Assembly: GCF_021390325.1 (NCBI RefSeq)
Contig: NZ_JAJUWU010000007.1
Coordinates: 124,001-188,000, forward strand
Length of the DNA stretch: 64,000 bases
Direction: 5' to 3'
DNA from: Jiella avicenniae
GTDB lineage: Bacteria; Pseudomonadota; Alphaproteobacteria; Rhizobiales; Rhizobiaceae
Each line of letters opens with the position of its first letter. The first letter of the stretch is position 1. Made by a program: the position numbers and the translations under genes. The notes under the pieces were generated by a model, which was not told where the DNA came from, searched no databases, and saw only the letters and a list, made by a program, of their open reading frames with translations. Of the stretch, positions 1 through 8,595 are shown in pieces.

Positions 1-359
1 CGCTGACCGCCGGGATGCTCGGCCTTCCACATCCACTGCTTGCCGACGACGTGTATCTCCATCGACCTGGCGGGCGGCACGGCGAGGGCGAAGTCCTGCG
101 AGGCGGCCCAGGCGAAGATCGCGACGAACAGGCCGACCGTGGCGAGCGTCCAGACCGTTTCGAGTTCGCGGGAGAACCAGTTCGGCAGCCGGCTTCGGCC
201 GGCCTTGGAGCCGCGGCGGAAACGCACGGCGAAGAGACCGAGGAGGCTCGCCACCAGCAGCGTGATCAGCCCGGAGATGACCAGAAGGCCGACGAGCTTG
301 CCGTCGGTCGAGACGGCCGCCGAGGTGGCGGCGGGCAGGACGAGTTCGACTTCACCCAT
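1..359 (-). CDS. coxB: Cytochrome c oxidase subunit II, N-terminal part (cut by window edge)
   Basis: This is the first ~119 residues of subunit II of a heme-copper oxidase, which receives electrons from cytochrome c. Two hydrophobic segments are visible (about residues 21-45 and 68-87), followed by the start of the periplasmic cupredoxin domain with VGKQWMWKAEHPGG, typical of this subunit after the second membrane segment. The CuA ligands lie beyond the edge. The ATG overlaps the end of the SCO gene by 8 bases, so it is the last visible gene of the act operon. It most likely accepts electrons from Alternative Complex III, which is a known arrangement for this complex. No cleavable leader is evident from the visible part. 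Confidence 0.9.
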   Translation of the reverse strand, partial: MGEVELVLPAATSAAVSTDGKLVGLLVISGLITLLVASLLGLFAVRFRRGSKAGRSRLPNWFSRELETVWTLATVGLFVAIFAWAASQDFALAVPPARSMEIHVVGKQWMWKAEHPGGQ

Positions 360-1191
360 GGCGGCCTCCGGGAACCGGCCGCTGTGGCCGGCCCGCCTCC
401 CTGCGGCGCTCGCGCAAAAGCATGAAGCCGACGAAGCCGGCCGCGGCGGCGGCCGTGCCCGAGCATCCGATCATCAGGATTTTGTCGATCAGCGGCTTGT
501 AGCGGCCGGTCTCGGCATCCCAGCCGTAGCAGGAGAGGATCGCCCGCTCGACGAAGCTGCCGGCGGTGCCGTCGGAGGCCTCGATCAGCGCCGAGCGCAG
601 CGTGTCCGGTTCGAGGGAGACGAGATCGAGGGTGCGCAGGATGCGGCCCTTCGTATCGACGAGAAGCGCGCCGGCCGGATGGGCGAACTGGTCGTGCTCT
701 GCGTCGTAGACGGTCCTGAGGCCGGCCGATTCCACGACACGCGCCGTCGTCGCCGGATCGGCGGTGACGATCGCGCTTCTTCCGAGCGTCGCCGCTTCCG
801 CGTTGCGGGCGAGCCAGGCGTCCCTGTCCGCCGCCGTGTCGCGCGCGTCGAAGCCGACGACGAGGGTGCGGTGGTCGAGCCCGCCGCCGTCGGTCAGAGC
901 CCTTTCCGAGCCTGCGAGGACGTTGGCAGCGACGCCGCAGATCGTCGTGCAGGTGAAGTCGACGAAGGCGACGAGGCCGGGCCGGCCGCCGAGCCGGGCG
1001 CCGAGCGTGCGGATCTCGCCGGTCGCATCGCTCAGCCGCGCATCGAGCGGCAGGGCAGCGCCGGAGACCGGGAAGAAACCGACCGACGAAAGTTCGTCGC
1101 GGGTGAGGCCCGCGACGGCCGGCGCGCAGGCGAAGCCCGACAGGGCAACGGCGGCGATCAGGGCGGACACCTTGCGAAGGCGGCAGGTCAT
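352..1191 (-). CDS. SCO1/SenC-family copper chaperone, membrane anchored
   Basis: 279 residues. A signal peptide (about residues 5-27) is followed by a thioredoxin-like SCO domain. The copper/thiol pair is CTTIC (Cys81, Cys85) and the third ligand is probably His171 in the HDQFAHPAG segment. Unlike standard SCO proteins it carries a second hydrophobic segment near the C-terminus (LMIGCSGTAAAAAGFVGFML) and a basic tail, so the domain would be held to the membrane at its C-terminus. SCO proteins deliver copper to the CuA site of subunit II, which fits the coxB start directly downstream. Its ATG overlaps the stop of the preceding gene as ATGA. Confidence 0.88.
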   Translation of the reverse strand: MTCRLRKVSALIAAVALSGFACAPAVAGLTRDELSSVGFFPVSGAALPLDARLSDATGEIRTLGARLGGRPGLVAFVDFTCTTICGVAANVLAGSERALTDGGGLDHRTLVVGFDARDTAADRDAWLARNAEAATLGRSAIVTADPATTARVVESAGLRTVYDAEHDQFAHPAGALLVDTKGRILRTLDLVSLEPDTLRSALIEASDGTAGSFVERAILSCYGWDAETGRYKPLIDKILMIGCSGTAAAAAGFVGFMLLRERRREAGRPQRPVPGGRHG

Positions 1192-1769
1192 CGTTCGACC
1201 CCCGAATTTTCTTTCGGCGGCGGCTGGTAGTTCGGCGTTCCGTCGAAGGCGCCGGAGGGAACGCGTATCTGCTCGCCGGCCAGGCCGGGTTCGTCGGGCG
1301 GGGGCGCGCCCTCGATCTCCGGGCTCATCACCCCGGTACGCGCACCCGCATCGAAGGCGATGCCGCCGGACGGACGCTGCGCCGTCTGGGCGCGCATGGC
1401 TCTGAGGCCGGCACCGTCGGGCACCGCGCCCTGCGGCAGCAGCGGCGCGTAAGGGTCAGGCCGGGCGGCGACGAGCCGCATCGCCGCGTCGATCGGGATT
1501 TTCGCCACTTGCGTCAGTTGCGCCTCGCCGCTCGCGTTCGAGCGCTGGAGATCGACCGTCGGCACGACCTGCAGGCGGGGTTGCGGGAAATCCCTCACGG
1601 CCTGCGACGTCATGTCGTTCGGCAGATTGCCGAGCATGAACCAGAAGGCGAAGGCGAGGAGGCCCATGACGATGACGGCGATCGCGAAGGCGAGGGCGAC
1701 GGCTCCGACGATCGGACGGGCCGAGACGTCCGGGCTGAGCTGTTCGGGCGTCGGGGCTTCGCCGCTCAT
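1188..1769 (-). CDS. Uncharacterised single-pass membrane protein of the act-cox operon
   Basis: 193 residues, function not recognised. One strong membrane segment lies near the N-terminus (about residues 24-50, from VGAVALAFAIAVIVMGLLAF); the rest is a proline-rich domain probably on the periplasmic side. A segment PRLQVVPTVDLQ followed later by IPIDAAMRLV resembles short conserved stretches that I remember from small membrane proteins in other oxidase clusters, but I cannot confirm this. It sits between actF and the SCO gene, with ATGA overlaps on both sides, so it is strictly co-transcribed and probably needed for assembly or coupling of Alternative Complex III and the oxidase. The last ~60 residues look disordered. 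Confidence 0.75.
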   Translation of the reverse strand: MSGEAPTPEQLSPDVSARPIVGAVALAFAIAVIVMGLLAFAFWFMLGNLPNDMTSQAVRDFPQPRLQVVPTVDLQRSNASGEAQLTQVAKIPIDAAMRLVAARPDPYAPLLPQGAVPDGAGLRAMRAQTAQRPSGGIAFDAGARTGVMSPEIEGAPPPDEPGLAGEQIRVPSGAFDGTPNYQPPPKENSGVER

Positions 1770-2845
1770 CGCAGGGCCTCCCGGTTCTCTCGGCCGGCCG
1801 ACGGCGATCGGGCCGCGAGAGCCCTGACGGTGAGGGCGAGCATCAGGCCGATGGCGCCAACGATGGCGACGAGACAGGCGAGAGTGCTCGCCGCGTCGCG
1901 GAAGGGCGGGGCGAATTCGAAGATCAGAAACAGCGCGAGGAAGGCGAGCGCGCAGTCGGCGGCGATCTTCGTATAGGCGGCATCGCGGCGGAGCGCCGTG
2001 CGGCTGAGGATCGCGAAGGCGGAAGCGGCGAGGAGAGCGGCGAGGATCGCCACCGCCTTCCAGAGGAATTCGCTGCGCAGCACGTAATAGGCGACCTTTT
2101 CGGGCAGGTTTCCGGACCACTGCACCAGGAACTGCATGAACTGCATGTAGACGAGGCCGAGAACCCCGGCGAGGAGCAGCTTGGCGAGATCGTCGCGCGG
2201 TCCGGGCGAGCCCCCGGCGTCGGTGACGACCAGAAGGCCGAGGGCAAGGGCGATCTGGGTGATCGCGAACATCGCGCCGAAGGTGGTCGACGACCAGTGC
2301 GGTTCCAGCGACATGATCCAGTCGATCGAAGCGAAGTGGATGGTGATCGCATAGAAGGCGATCGACAGGCCGCTGACGAGCCGGTTCTGCGGGCCGATGC
2401 CGGCGGCGAGAATGGCGATCACCGACCAGCCGGCGAGAATGATCACTGTCCGGAGGCCGAAGAGCCAGGGGTTGAGGTAGAGGGCGGCGACGTCGGGCTT
2501 GTCGGCGAGGCCGGAGCCGGACGCCCAGGGCCAGACGAGCGGCTGCACGAGAATGACGACGAGGCCGAGCAGCGCCACGAACGGCACCGTCGACGCCAGG
2601 CCTTCGAACGCCGGCCGGGCGGCCTCGCCCCACCTGCCGCGGGTGAGCCGGTGGGCGTGGACGAGGATGCTCGCGCCCATGCCGGCGGAAATCGCGACGA
2701 CCCAGCCGGCGACGAAGCCGCGCGCGAGCGCGGCGGGTAACACGAGGGCCAGCGCCACGAGGAGGAGCGCGATCAGCCCGAACAACCGCATGGACACGGG
2801 GGTATCGGCGCCGAAATTGCGCCGGATCCAGACGGCCGGGCTCAT
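1766..2845 (-). CDS. actF: Alternative Complex III membrane subunit ActF (NrfD-like, quinol-side)
   Basis: 359 residues with about ten hydrophobic segments, matching the second multi-pass subunit of Alternative Complex III. ActF is homologous to the NrfD/PsrC-like ActC and, with it, forms the membrane half that handles quinol. Visible features include IGPQNRLVSGLSIAFYAITI and SIDWIMSLEPHWSSTTFG, the latter characteristic of ActF (a membrane helix end with SLEP-W). The gene starts inside the stop codon of actE (ATGA) and its own stop overlaps the next gene, so it belongs to a single transcript. It is slightly shorter than the ~400 residues usual for ActF. Confidence 0.88.
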   Translation of the reverse strand: MSPAVWIRRNFGADTPVSMRLFGLIALLLVALALVLPAALARGFVAGWVVAISAGMGASILVHAHRLTRGRWGEAARPAFEGLASTVPFVALLGLVVILVQPLVWPWASGSGLADKPDVAALYLNPWLFGLRTVIILAGWSVIAILAAGIGPQNRLVSGLSIAFYAITIHFASIDWIMSLEPHWSSTTFGAMFAITQIALALGLLVVTDAGGSPGPRDDLAKLLLAGVLGLVYMQFMQFLVQWSGNLPEKVAYYVLRSEFLWKAVAILAALLAASAFAILSRTALRRDAAYTKIAADCALAFLALFLIFEFAPPFRDAASTLACLVAIVGAIGLMLALTVRALAARSPSAGRENREALR

Positions 2846-3642
2846 CGCACGCCCCCTCGACTGCCGGATGGTGCAGGGCCGGCATCGGCTTCGGGACCAG
2901 AGCCGTCCGCAGAAGCAGCCGCTCCTGCGCCGCGACCCGCCGGCGTTACCGCCGCCAGATCGTCTGGCGCGCCGGTCTGGGAGATCTGCAGGGCGCGGAT
3001 ATAGGCGGCGATGGCCCAGCGGTCGCGCGGTTCGACCCGCGCCGCATAGGGATACATCACGCCCCAGCCGTGGGTGATGACGTCGACGAAATGTTGCGGG
3101 TCGGCGGCGAGAAGCCGCGGCTCCATGTAGGAGGGCGGCTGCGGAAAACCGCGCTGGACGACGATGCCGTCGCCATGGCCGGCGAGCCCGTGGCAGGGCG
3201 TGCAGTAGATTGCATACTGCTCCTGTCCGCGGGCGAGCAGGGCTTCGTCGGCGCGCGGGCGTTCGGCGAGGGCAGCGATGCGGGCCGGCTCGCCCCGCGA
3301 CACCGTGCCGGCGGGGATTTCACGCACTGCGGCATCGTCCGGAAAGGCCGTGGCGGTGGAATAGGTCTTCAGCTTCGGCTGGGTCTCCATGCTCTGCTGC
3401 TCGCAGGCGGCGAGGGTCGCGAGGGCAAGGCCGGCGGCAAGAATGGGCAGGGCTCGCGGAGCCGCCGCTGGTTCTGCCGGACACGGTGCACCCCCCTCTG
3501 CCTGCCGGCATCTCCCCCTCAAGGGGGGAGATCGATAGGTCGGAGACGTCGCCGCCGCCTGATCTCCCCCCTTGAGGGGGAGATGCCCGGCAGGGCAGAG
3601 GGGGGTGTGGCGCACGCAGGCGGTGAATTTGGGGATTCTCAT
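2842..3642 (-). CDS. actE: Alternative Complex III monoheme cytochrome c subunit ActE, with a repeat-derived insert in its leader
   Basis: 266 residues from the ATG that overlaps the actD stop (ATGA). It is a lipoprotein-type cytochrome c: a hydrophobic stretch ALPILAAGLALATLAAC ends in a lipobox Cys at about residue 79, and one heme motif CTPCH follows (YAIYCTPCHGLAGHG), with a downstream methionine (GVMYPYA) as a possible axial ligand. ActE passes electrons towards the oxidase. The odd feature is that about 40 residues between the start and the signal peptide are translated from a palindromic repeat (see 3485-3610), which keeps the frame open. The leader is therefore abnormally long; translation may instead start at an internal TTG in the repeat, or the extension may be tolerated. 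The C-terminus is Gly/Ala/Ser-rich. Confidence 0.88.
   Translation of the reverse strand: MRIPKFTACVRHTPLCPAGHLPLKGGDQAAATSPTYRSPPLRGRCRQAEGGAPCPAEPAAAPRALPILAAGLALATLAACEQQSMETQPKLKTYSTATAFPDDAAVREIPAGTVSRGEPARIAALAERPRADEALLARGQEQYAIYCTPCHGLAGHGDGIVVQRGFPQPPSYMEPRLLAADPQHFVDVITHGWGVMYPYAARVEPRDRWAIAAYIRALQISQTGAPDDLAAVTPAGRGAGAAASADGSGPEADAGPAPSGSRGGVR
3485..3610. repeat. Rhizobial-type palindromic intergenic mosaic element inside actE
   Basis: Two ~45-base arms in inverted orientation (about 3485-3532 and 3561-3610) surround a short centre. Each arm contains the smaller palindrome ATCTCCCCCTCAAGGGGGGA plus a CTGCC-GGCA block and a run of six C. The arms differ by only a few bases and single-base indels. 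Elements with CTCCCCCTCAAGGGGG cores are frequent between genes in rhizobial genomes (RIME-like). Here it lies within the reading frame of actE and contributes no stop codon in that frame. Confidence 0.85.
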
Positions 3643-4190
3643 GCCACCCGCTCCCGCACCGACAGGGCGCCATGGTGGCGGAGGAGATCGCTCAAGGCGC
3701 GATCGACGACGGGGTCCGACGTGTGGGTGGGATCGAGCTCGACCTCCAGCATGAAGCGCTCGTCGGTGGCGCGCTCGATGCCCTCCCAGTCGAAGACCGG
3801 ATTGTAGAGCCTGCCGAGGCGGCCGGTGACGACGAGGGTGACGAAGCCGCCGATCGCCGCCGACAGGACGGTGATCTCGAAGGTCGTCAGCATGAAGGTC
3901 GGCCAGGCATTGTAGGGCCGGCCGCCGGAGTTGAACGGATAGGCCGCGACCGAGGACCAGTACTGCAGGAAGAACATCGCGGCCGCCCCGACGGCTGCCG
4001 CGGCGACCATGACGGTGCGCACCGGCGAAGGCCGCGCGCCCTGCGCGGCGGCGATCTCCTCGATGCCGGGGATGGAATAGGGCGTGTATGTCTCGAAGCG
4101 CCGGCCGTTCTGCGCCTTCGTCATCGCCTTGACGGCGTCGGTCAGCGCGTCGGCGGTGGAGAACTCGGCGAGCAGCATCCGCGGTCTCAT
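3639..4190 (-). CDS. actD: Alternative Complex III subunit ActD (DUF3341)
   Basis: 183 residues. The N-terminal ~55 residues form a soluble domain (LLAEFSTADALTDAVKAMTK and the typical TYTPYSIPGIEEI), followed by two membrane segments (about residues 58-76 and 102-125) with a loop carrying YPFNSGGRPYNAWPTFM, then a cytoplasmic tail that includes RFMLEVE. This matches the DUF3341 family, ActD, a two-helix structural subunit of Alternative Complex III. It starts inside the stop of actC and overlaps actE the same way, which keeps subunit synthesis coupled. Confidence 0.9.
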   Translation of the reverse strand: MRPRMLLAEFSTADALTDAVKAMTKAQNGRRFETYTPYSIPGIEEIAAAQGARPSPVRTVMVAAAAVGAAAMFFLQYWSSVAAYPFNSGGRPYNAWPTFMLTTFEITVLSAAIGGFVTLVVTGRLGRLYNPVFDWEGIERATDERFMLEVELDPTHTSDPVVDRALSDLLRHHGALSVRERVA

Positions 4191-5575
4191 CGCGCCGCGC
4201 CCTCCTTGTGGGCGAGTTCGCGGATTTCGTGGATCGAGGCGGTCGGGATCACCTTGGCGAAAAGGAAGAACAGGAAGCAGAACAGGCCGAAGCTGCCGAG
4301 AAACAGCGACCAGTCCCAGAAGGTCGGGACGTAGGTCGAATCGGTGGACGGCAGGAAGCCGTGGCTCAGCGTGTTCATGTTGATCAGGATGCGCTCGAGC
4401 CACATGCCGAGATTGATCAGCACGCCGGCGATGAAGATGATCACCAGATTGCGCCGGCAGAGGCGGAACCAGAAGAGCTGCGGCACCGCGCCGTTGCAGG
4501 CGAGCATCAGCCAGTAGAGCCACCAGTACTGGCCGGTGAACTGGGCGACGACATGGGCGCGGTCCACTTCGTTGCCGGTGTACCAGGCGTTGAACCATTC
4601 GAACGAATAGGAAAAGGTCATCACCAGCCCGCCGAACAGCATGATCTTGGCCATCGCGTCGAGGTGGTTGCGGGTGATGATCGCCTCGAGGCCGAGGCCC
4701 CAGCGGATCGGGATGGTCAGGGTGACGACCATGGCGAAGCCGGAGAACATCGCGCCGACGACGAAATAGGGCGGGAAGATCGTCTCCTGCCAGCCGGGCA
4801 TGAGGGTCGCGGCGTAGTCCAGCCCGACGACGGAATGGATCGAGATGACCAGCGGCACGCCGAGCGCGGCCATGGCGTAGTAATAGGCGTCGAAGGCCCG
4901 CCACTGGCGCGAGGAACCGGTCCAGCCGAGGGCGAAGAGGCCGTAGGCGACCTTGACGAAGCGCGTCTTCGCCCGGTCGCGCAGCGTGGCGAGATCGGGG
5001 ATCAGCCCCGTGTACCAGAACAGCAGCGAAAACAGGATGTAGCAGGCGATCGCGAACATGTCCCAGACGAGCGGCGAACGCCACTGCGGCCACAGATCCA
5101 TGGTGTTCGGATAGGGCGTCATGAAGTGGACGAGCCAGGGCCGGCCGACGTGAAGCAGCGGGAACAGCCCGGCGATCGAGGCCGCGAAGAGCGTCATCGC
5201 CTCGGCGTAGCGGTTGATCGAGGCACGCCACTTCTGCCGGGTGAGGAGCAGCATCGAGGAGATCAGCGTGCCGGCATTGCCGATGCCGATCCACCAGACG
5301 TAGTTGGCGACGGCGTAGCCCCAGACGACGTCGGAATTGATGCCCCAGACGCCGACACCTTCGGCAAGCAGCACCCAGATCGACACGAACAGCAGGACGA
5401 CACCGAGAAACGACACGCCGACGAGCGCCATCCACAACCGCGTCGGCCTGGCGAAGACCGCGCCGGCCACCTCGTCGGTGATCGAGCGGTAGCCCATCTC
5501 GGCCGGCATCAGGCCGTCGCGGGTGCGGCCATGCTCGGCGATCAGCTCGCGGCCGGAGAGGGATGCGTCGCTCAT
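4187..5575 (-). CDS. actC: Alternative Complex III membrane subunit ActC (NrfD/PsrC family)
   Basis: 462 residues with about ten membrane segments. ActC is the NrfD-type subunit that binds quinol and sits under the iron-sulfur subunit ActB. Family features seen include [20 protein letters not shown], the histidine-containing [14 protein letters not shown], and [10 protein letters not shown]. The ATG lies in the actB stop (ATGA). A position directly after actB is the standard order actA-B-C-D-E-F. No truncation or missing segment is evident. Confidence 0.93.
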   Translation of the reverse strand: MSDASLSGRELIAEHGRTRDGLMPAEMGYRSITDEVAGAVFARPTRLWMALVGVSFLGVVLLFVSIWVLLAEGVGVWGINSDVVWGYAVANYVWWIGIGNAGTLISSMLLLTRQKWRASINRYAEAMTLFAASIAGLFPLLHVGRPWLVHFMTPYPNTMDLWPQWRSPLVWDMFAIACYILFSLLFWYTGLIPDLATLRDRAKTRFVKVAYGLFALGWTGSSRQWRAFDAYYYAMAALGVPLVISIHSVVGLDYAATLMPGWQETIFPPYFVVGAMFSGFAMVVTLTIPIRWGLGLEAIITRNHLDAMAKIMLFGGLVMTFSYSFEWFNAWYTGNEVDRAHVVAQFTGQYWWLYWLMLACNGAVPQLFWFRLCRRNLVIIFIAGVLINLGMWLERILINMNTLSHGFLPSTDSTYVPTFWDWSLFLGSFGLFCFLFFLFAKVIPTASIHEIRELAHKEGAAR

Positions 5576-8500
5576 CCGCCCTCCCGATCTTCGCCGATCC
5601 GGTTGGTCACCTTGGCGAGGTAGGTGGTGCGCGGCCGCGTGCCGAGTTCTTCCAACAGCGCGTAGTGATGCGGCTCGCGCCTCAGCGCGTTGACGCTCGA
5701 ACCCGCCTCCGAGAGATTGCCGAAGCTGATCGCCTGTGTCGGGCAGGCCTGCTGGCAGGCGGTGACGACCTCGCCCTCGGCGATCGTTCCGTCCTTGCGG
5801 ATCGCCTCGCGCCGCGCGCCGGAGATGCGCTGGACGCAGTAGGTGCATTTCTCCATCACGCCACGCGCCCGCACCGTGACGTCGGGATTGTGGACGGCAT
5901 GGACCATCGGGTCCCCGAGATCGGCGAATTCCTGGCCGTTGGCGTAGGCGAAGAAGTTGAAGCGGCGGACCTTGTACGGGCAGTTCGCCTGGCAGTCGCG
6001 CGTGCCGATGCAGCGATTGTAGACCTGGACGTTGAGCCCTTCCGAATCGTGGATCGCGGCGCCGACCGGGCACATCGGCTCGCAGGGCGCCTTCTCGCAA
6101 TGCATGCAGGGAACGGGCTGCGAGGCGGTGGAGACGGCTTCGTCCTCGCCGGTGTAATAGGTGTCGATCCGCAGCCAGTGCATGTCGCGACCGCGGCGGA
6201 TTTCCGCCGGTCCGACGACCGGCACGTTGTTTTCCGCCTGACAGGCGACGACGCAGGCCGAGCAGTTGATGCAGGCGGTCTGGTCGATGACCATCGCCCA
6301 TTCGTAAGGACCGCGGGGAAAGTCCGGAAAGAGCGTCGGCGGAACGTCGGTTTCCGTCGCCAGATCCCGCGCCTGTCCCGCGAGAGCCGAGAGCGGCATT
6401 TCCTTGACGATCTCGCGGCCGTGCATCTGATGGGTGTGCTGGGTGAGGGCGAGTTCGACCGAGGCGCCGGTGACGCTGACCTCGACGGCCCGCATCCACA
6501 GGGCGTCCGTGGTGCGCAGCGGGCCGACATCCGCGCCGATGCCGCGTGCGACCGAGCCGAAGCGCCGACCATAGCCGAGCGTGAGGCCGATCGTGCCGCG
6601 GGCGACGCCGGGAACGGCGATGACGGGGATCAGCACGGGGCGAGATGCGTCGCCATTCGAGCCCGCCACGGTGATCGAGACGAGCGCACCGTCGGCGATG
6701 CCGAGTGCCGCGACGTCGGCCGGGTTGATCGCCGCGGCGTTGCCCCAGACCTCCTTGGTGATCGGGCGGGGCAGCTCCTGCAGCCAGGCGTTGTTGGAGA
6801 ACCGCCCGTCCCAGACGGCGGGATCGGGCAGGAAGACGGCCTCGAACGAACCGGTATCCGGTTCGTCCGGCGAGGTCGGCGCGGCCGATCGAGCCGTCAG
6901 CGCGGGGGCTCGGCCGGTCTCCGTCCCGGTGCCCTCGATCGTCCCGCGCGCGAGCACGGTTCGCCAGAAGGTTTCGAAGTCGCCGGCGCCGCCGCGTCCT
7001 GGACCGCCGGTCGGCCCGCCCGTTCCGGCAGCGGTCTCGCCGCCGGCCCCACCGGTTTCGAAGCGCTCGCGCCAGTTGGCCAGCACGATGTCGTGGGCGG
7101 AGCGGTTCACCTGGCCGCCGAGCGCGGCGAGGAGGGAGAGCGGCGAGTGCCCTTCGTACAGTGGCGAAACGAGGGGCTGGACGATCGAAGCAAGGCCGGT
7201 CGCGGTGCGGGCGTCGCTCCACTCTTCCAGTGGATGGAGCTGCGGCACGTGCCAGAGGCATTTCTCGCTGGTCTCGTCCTCGTAGAGCGAAAGATGGGCG
7301 GTGAATGGCACCTTTTGCAGCGCATCTTCGAAGGCAATGTCCGCGGGCGCCGAATAGACCGGATTGACGCCGAGGACGAAGAGGTCGGTGACCGATCCGT
7401 CCGCCATTGCCGCGGTCAGTTCGTCCAGCGCTTCGAGCTTCGATTCCGACCGCCGCGGCGGCAGGATCGACACCGTCCTGCCGAGCGACCCGAGATGGGC
7501 GTTGATCCGGTGGGCAAGGGCGTGGACCTCCGGGGGCTGGGCCTCGCCGACGGTCAGGAGGGCGCGTCCGCCGGCCTCTCGCAAGGCCATGGCGGCGGTG
7601 TCGGAGAAGCGCGTCTCGCGTGCGGTCAGGTCGCCCGAGCTTTCGCTCCCCGGAACGCCGAGCCGCGTTGCGATGGCCGAGGCGAGGGCGGCGATGCGGC
7701 TGCGCCGGCAGGCGAGGCGCTCGTCGGCCGTGCCGCCGGTCGCCGTCAGGACGGGCTCGGCGACGAGGAGCGGCGCCATCGTCGTCGAGCCGGCCCTGAC
7801 CCTCCGCCTGTCGACGACGCCGCGCGACAGCCGCACCTGCTCGGGGCCGGGGCCCAGAATGTCGTGATCGAGACAGACGAAGGCGCCTGCCTCTGCCGGC
7901 ATGAGATGCACCCGGCCGGGCTTGCCGAAGGCAGCCTTGACGCCCTGGCGCTGGTTCTCCCGGGAGATGGGTTCGAAGACCGCAAGGCGCATCTTCGGAT
8001 AGTCGCGCTGCAGGCCCTGCAGCAGCCGCTCCATCGTCGGCGAACCGCTTTCCCCGACGAGCAGCGCGAGGCCTTCGCCGCTGGTCTGGCTCCATTCGGC
8101 GCGGCGGGCGACGATCGCCTGAAGAAATGCGTCGTAAGTTGAGAATTCTCCGGCACGGCGCACGAGCGAGGCGCGGCCGGGATCGTAGAGCGACAACACC
8201 ATCGCCTGATGGAAGGCGTCCGTCGAGCCGAGGGAATTCGGATGGTCCGGATTGCCCTCGATCTTGGTCGGGCGGCCCTCGTGGCTCTCGGCGAGAAGAC
8301 CCGTGGCGATGCCGTTCAGGTCGAAGGCGGTGGCGAAATACTGCGGCTCGCCGGCAACGAGGCCTTCCGGCATCTCGACATAGGGGACGATCTCTTCATG
8401 CGGCGCACTGCAGGCGGCCAGCGGCATGGCGGCCGAAAGGCCGAGGAACTTCAGGACGCTCCGGCGATCGAAGCCTTCCCGCGCGACCTGCAGGAGTTCG

Positions 8501-8595
8501 CCGTCCTCCATCGGCATCGGGCCGGCCGTCTCGCCGATCACGGCCTCGCGCGGACGATATCGCGGCGCGGCGTGGGAAGCGTCGCCGGCGCTCAT
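5572..8595 (-). CDS. actB: Alternative Complex III iron-sulfur / molybdopterin-like subunit ActB
   Basis: 1007 residues from the ATG that overlaps the actA stop; an in-frame GTG three codons earlier is possible but less likely. A twin-arginine leader (RR at 44-45 in FDRRSVLKFLGLS) ends in a lipobox-like LAAC (Cys62). The N-terminal two thirds resemble a molybdopterin oxidoreductase; in ActB this part is known to lack the cofactor. The C-terminal part (roughly residues 740-960) is a ferredoxin domain with four cysteine groups: CINCSACVVAC, CMHCEKAPCEPMCP, CIGTRDCQANCP and CTYC...CQQACP. It carries electrons from quinol towards the hemes. A Gly-rich insertion near residues 505-525 looks low-complexity. 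Confidence 0.93.
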   Translation of the reverse strand: MSAGDASHAAPRYRPREAVIGETAGPMPMEDGELLQVAREGFDRRSVLKFLGLSAAMPLAACSAPHEEIVPYVEMPEGLVAGEPQYFATAFDLNGIATGLLAESHEGRPTKIEGNPDHPNSLGSTDAFHQAMVLSLYDPGRASLVRRAGEFSTYDAFLQAIVARRAEWSQTSGEGLALLVGESGSPTMERLLQGLQRDYPKMRLAVFEPISRENQRQGVKAAFGKPGRVHLMPAEAGAFVCLDHDILGPGPEQVRLSRGVVDRRRVRAGSTTMAPLLVAEPVLTATGGTADERLACRRSRIAALASAIATRLGVPGSESSGDLTARETRFSDTAAMALREAGGRALLTVGEAQPPEVHALAHRINAHLGSLGRTVSILPPRRSESKLEALDELTAAMADGSVTDLFVLGVNPVYSAPADIAFEDALQKVPFTAHLSLYEDETSEKCLWHVPQLHPLEEWSDARTATGLASIVQPLVSPLYEGHSPLSLLAALGGQVNRSAHDIVLANWRERFETGGAGGETAAGTGGPTGGPGRGGAGDFETFWRTVLARGTIEGTGTETGRAPALTARSAAPTSPDEPDTGSFEAVFLPDPAVWDGRFSNNAWLQELPRPITKEVWGNAAAINPADVAALGIADGALVSITVAGSNGDASRPVLIPVIAVPGVARGTIGLTLGYGRRFGSVARGIGADVGPLRTTDALWMRAVEVSVTGASVELALTQHTHQMHGREIVKEMPLSALAGQARDLATETDVPPTLFPDFPRGPYEWAMVIDQTACINCSACVVACQAENNVPVVGPAEIRRGRDMHWLRIDTYYTGEDEAVSTASQPVPCMHCEKAPCEPMCPVGAAIHDSEGLNVQVYNRCIGTRDCQANCPYKVRRFNFFAYANGQEFADLGDPMVHAVHNPDVTVRARGVMEKCTYCVQRISGARREAIRKDGTIAEGEVVTACQQACPTQAISFGNLSEAGSSVNALRREPHHYALLEELGTRPRTTYLAKVTNRIGEDREGG

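Noticed and set aside
5563-8142. 859-codon plus-strand frame opposite actB
   Set aside because: It is the mirror of a GC-rich gene; it shows no family motif, is rich in Arg/Ala/Gly, and actB on the other strand has full domain evidence.
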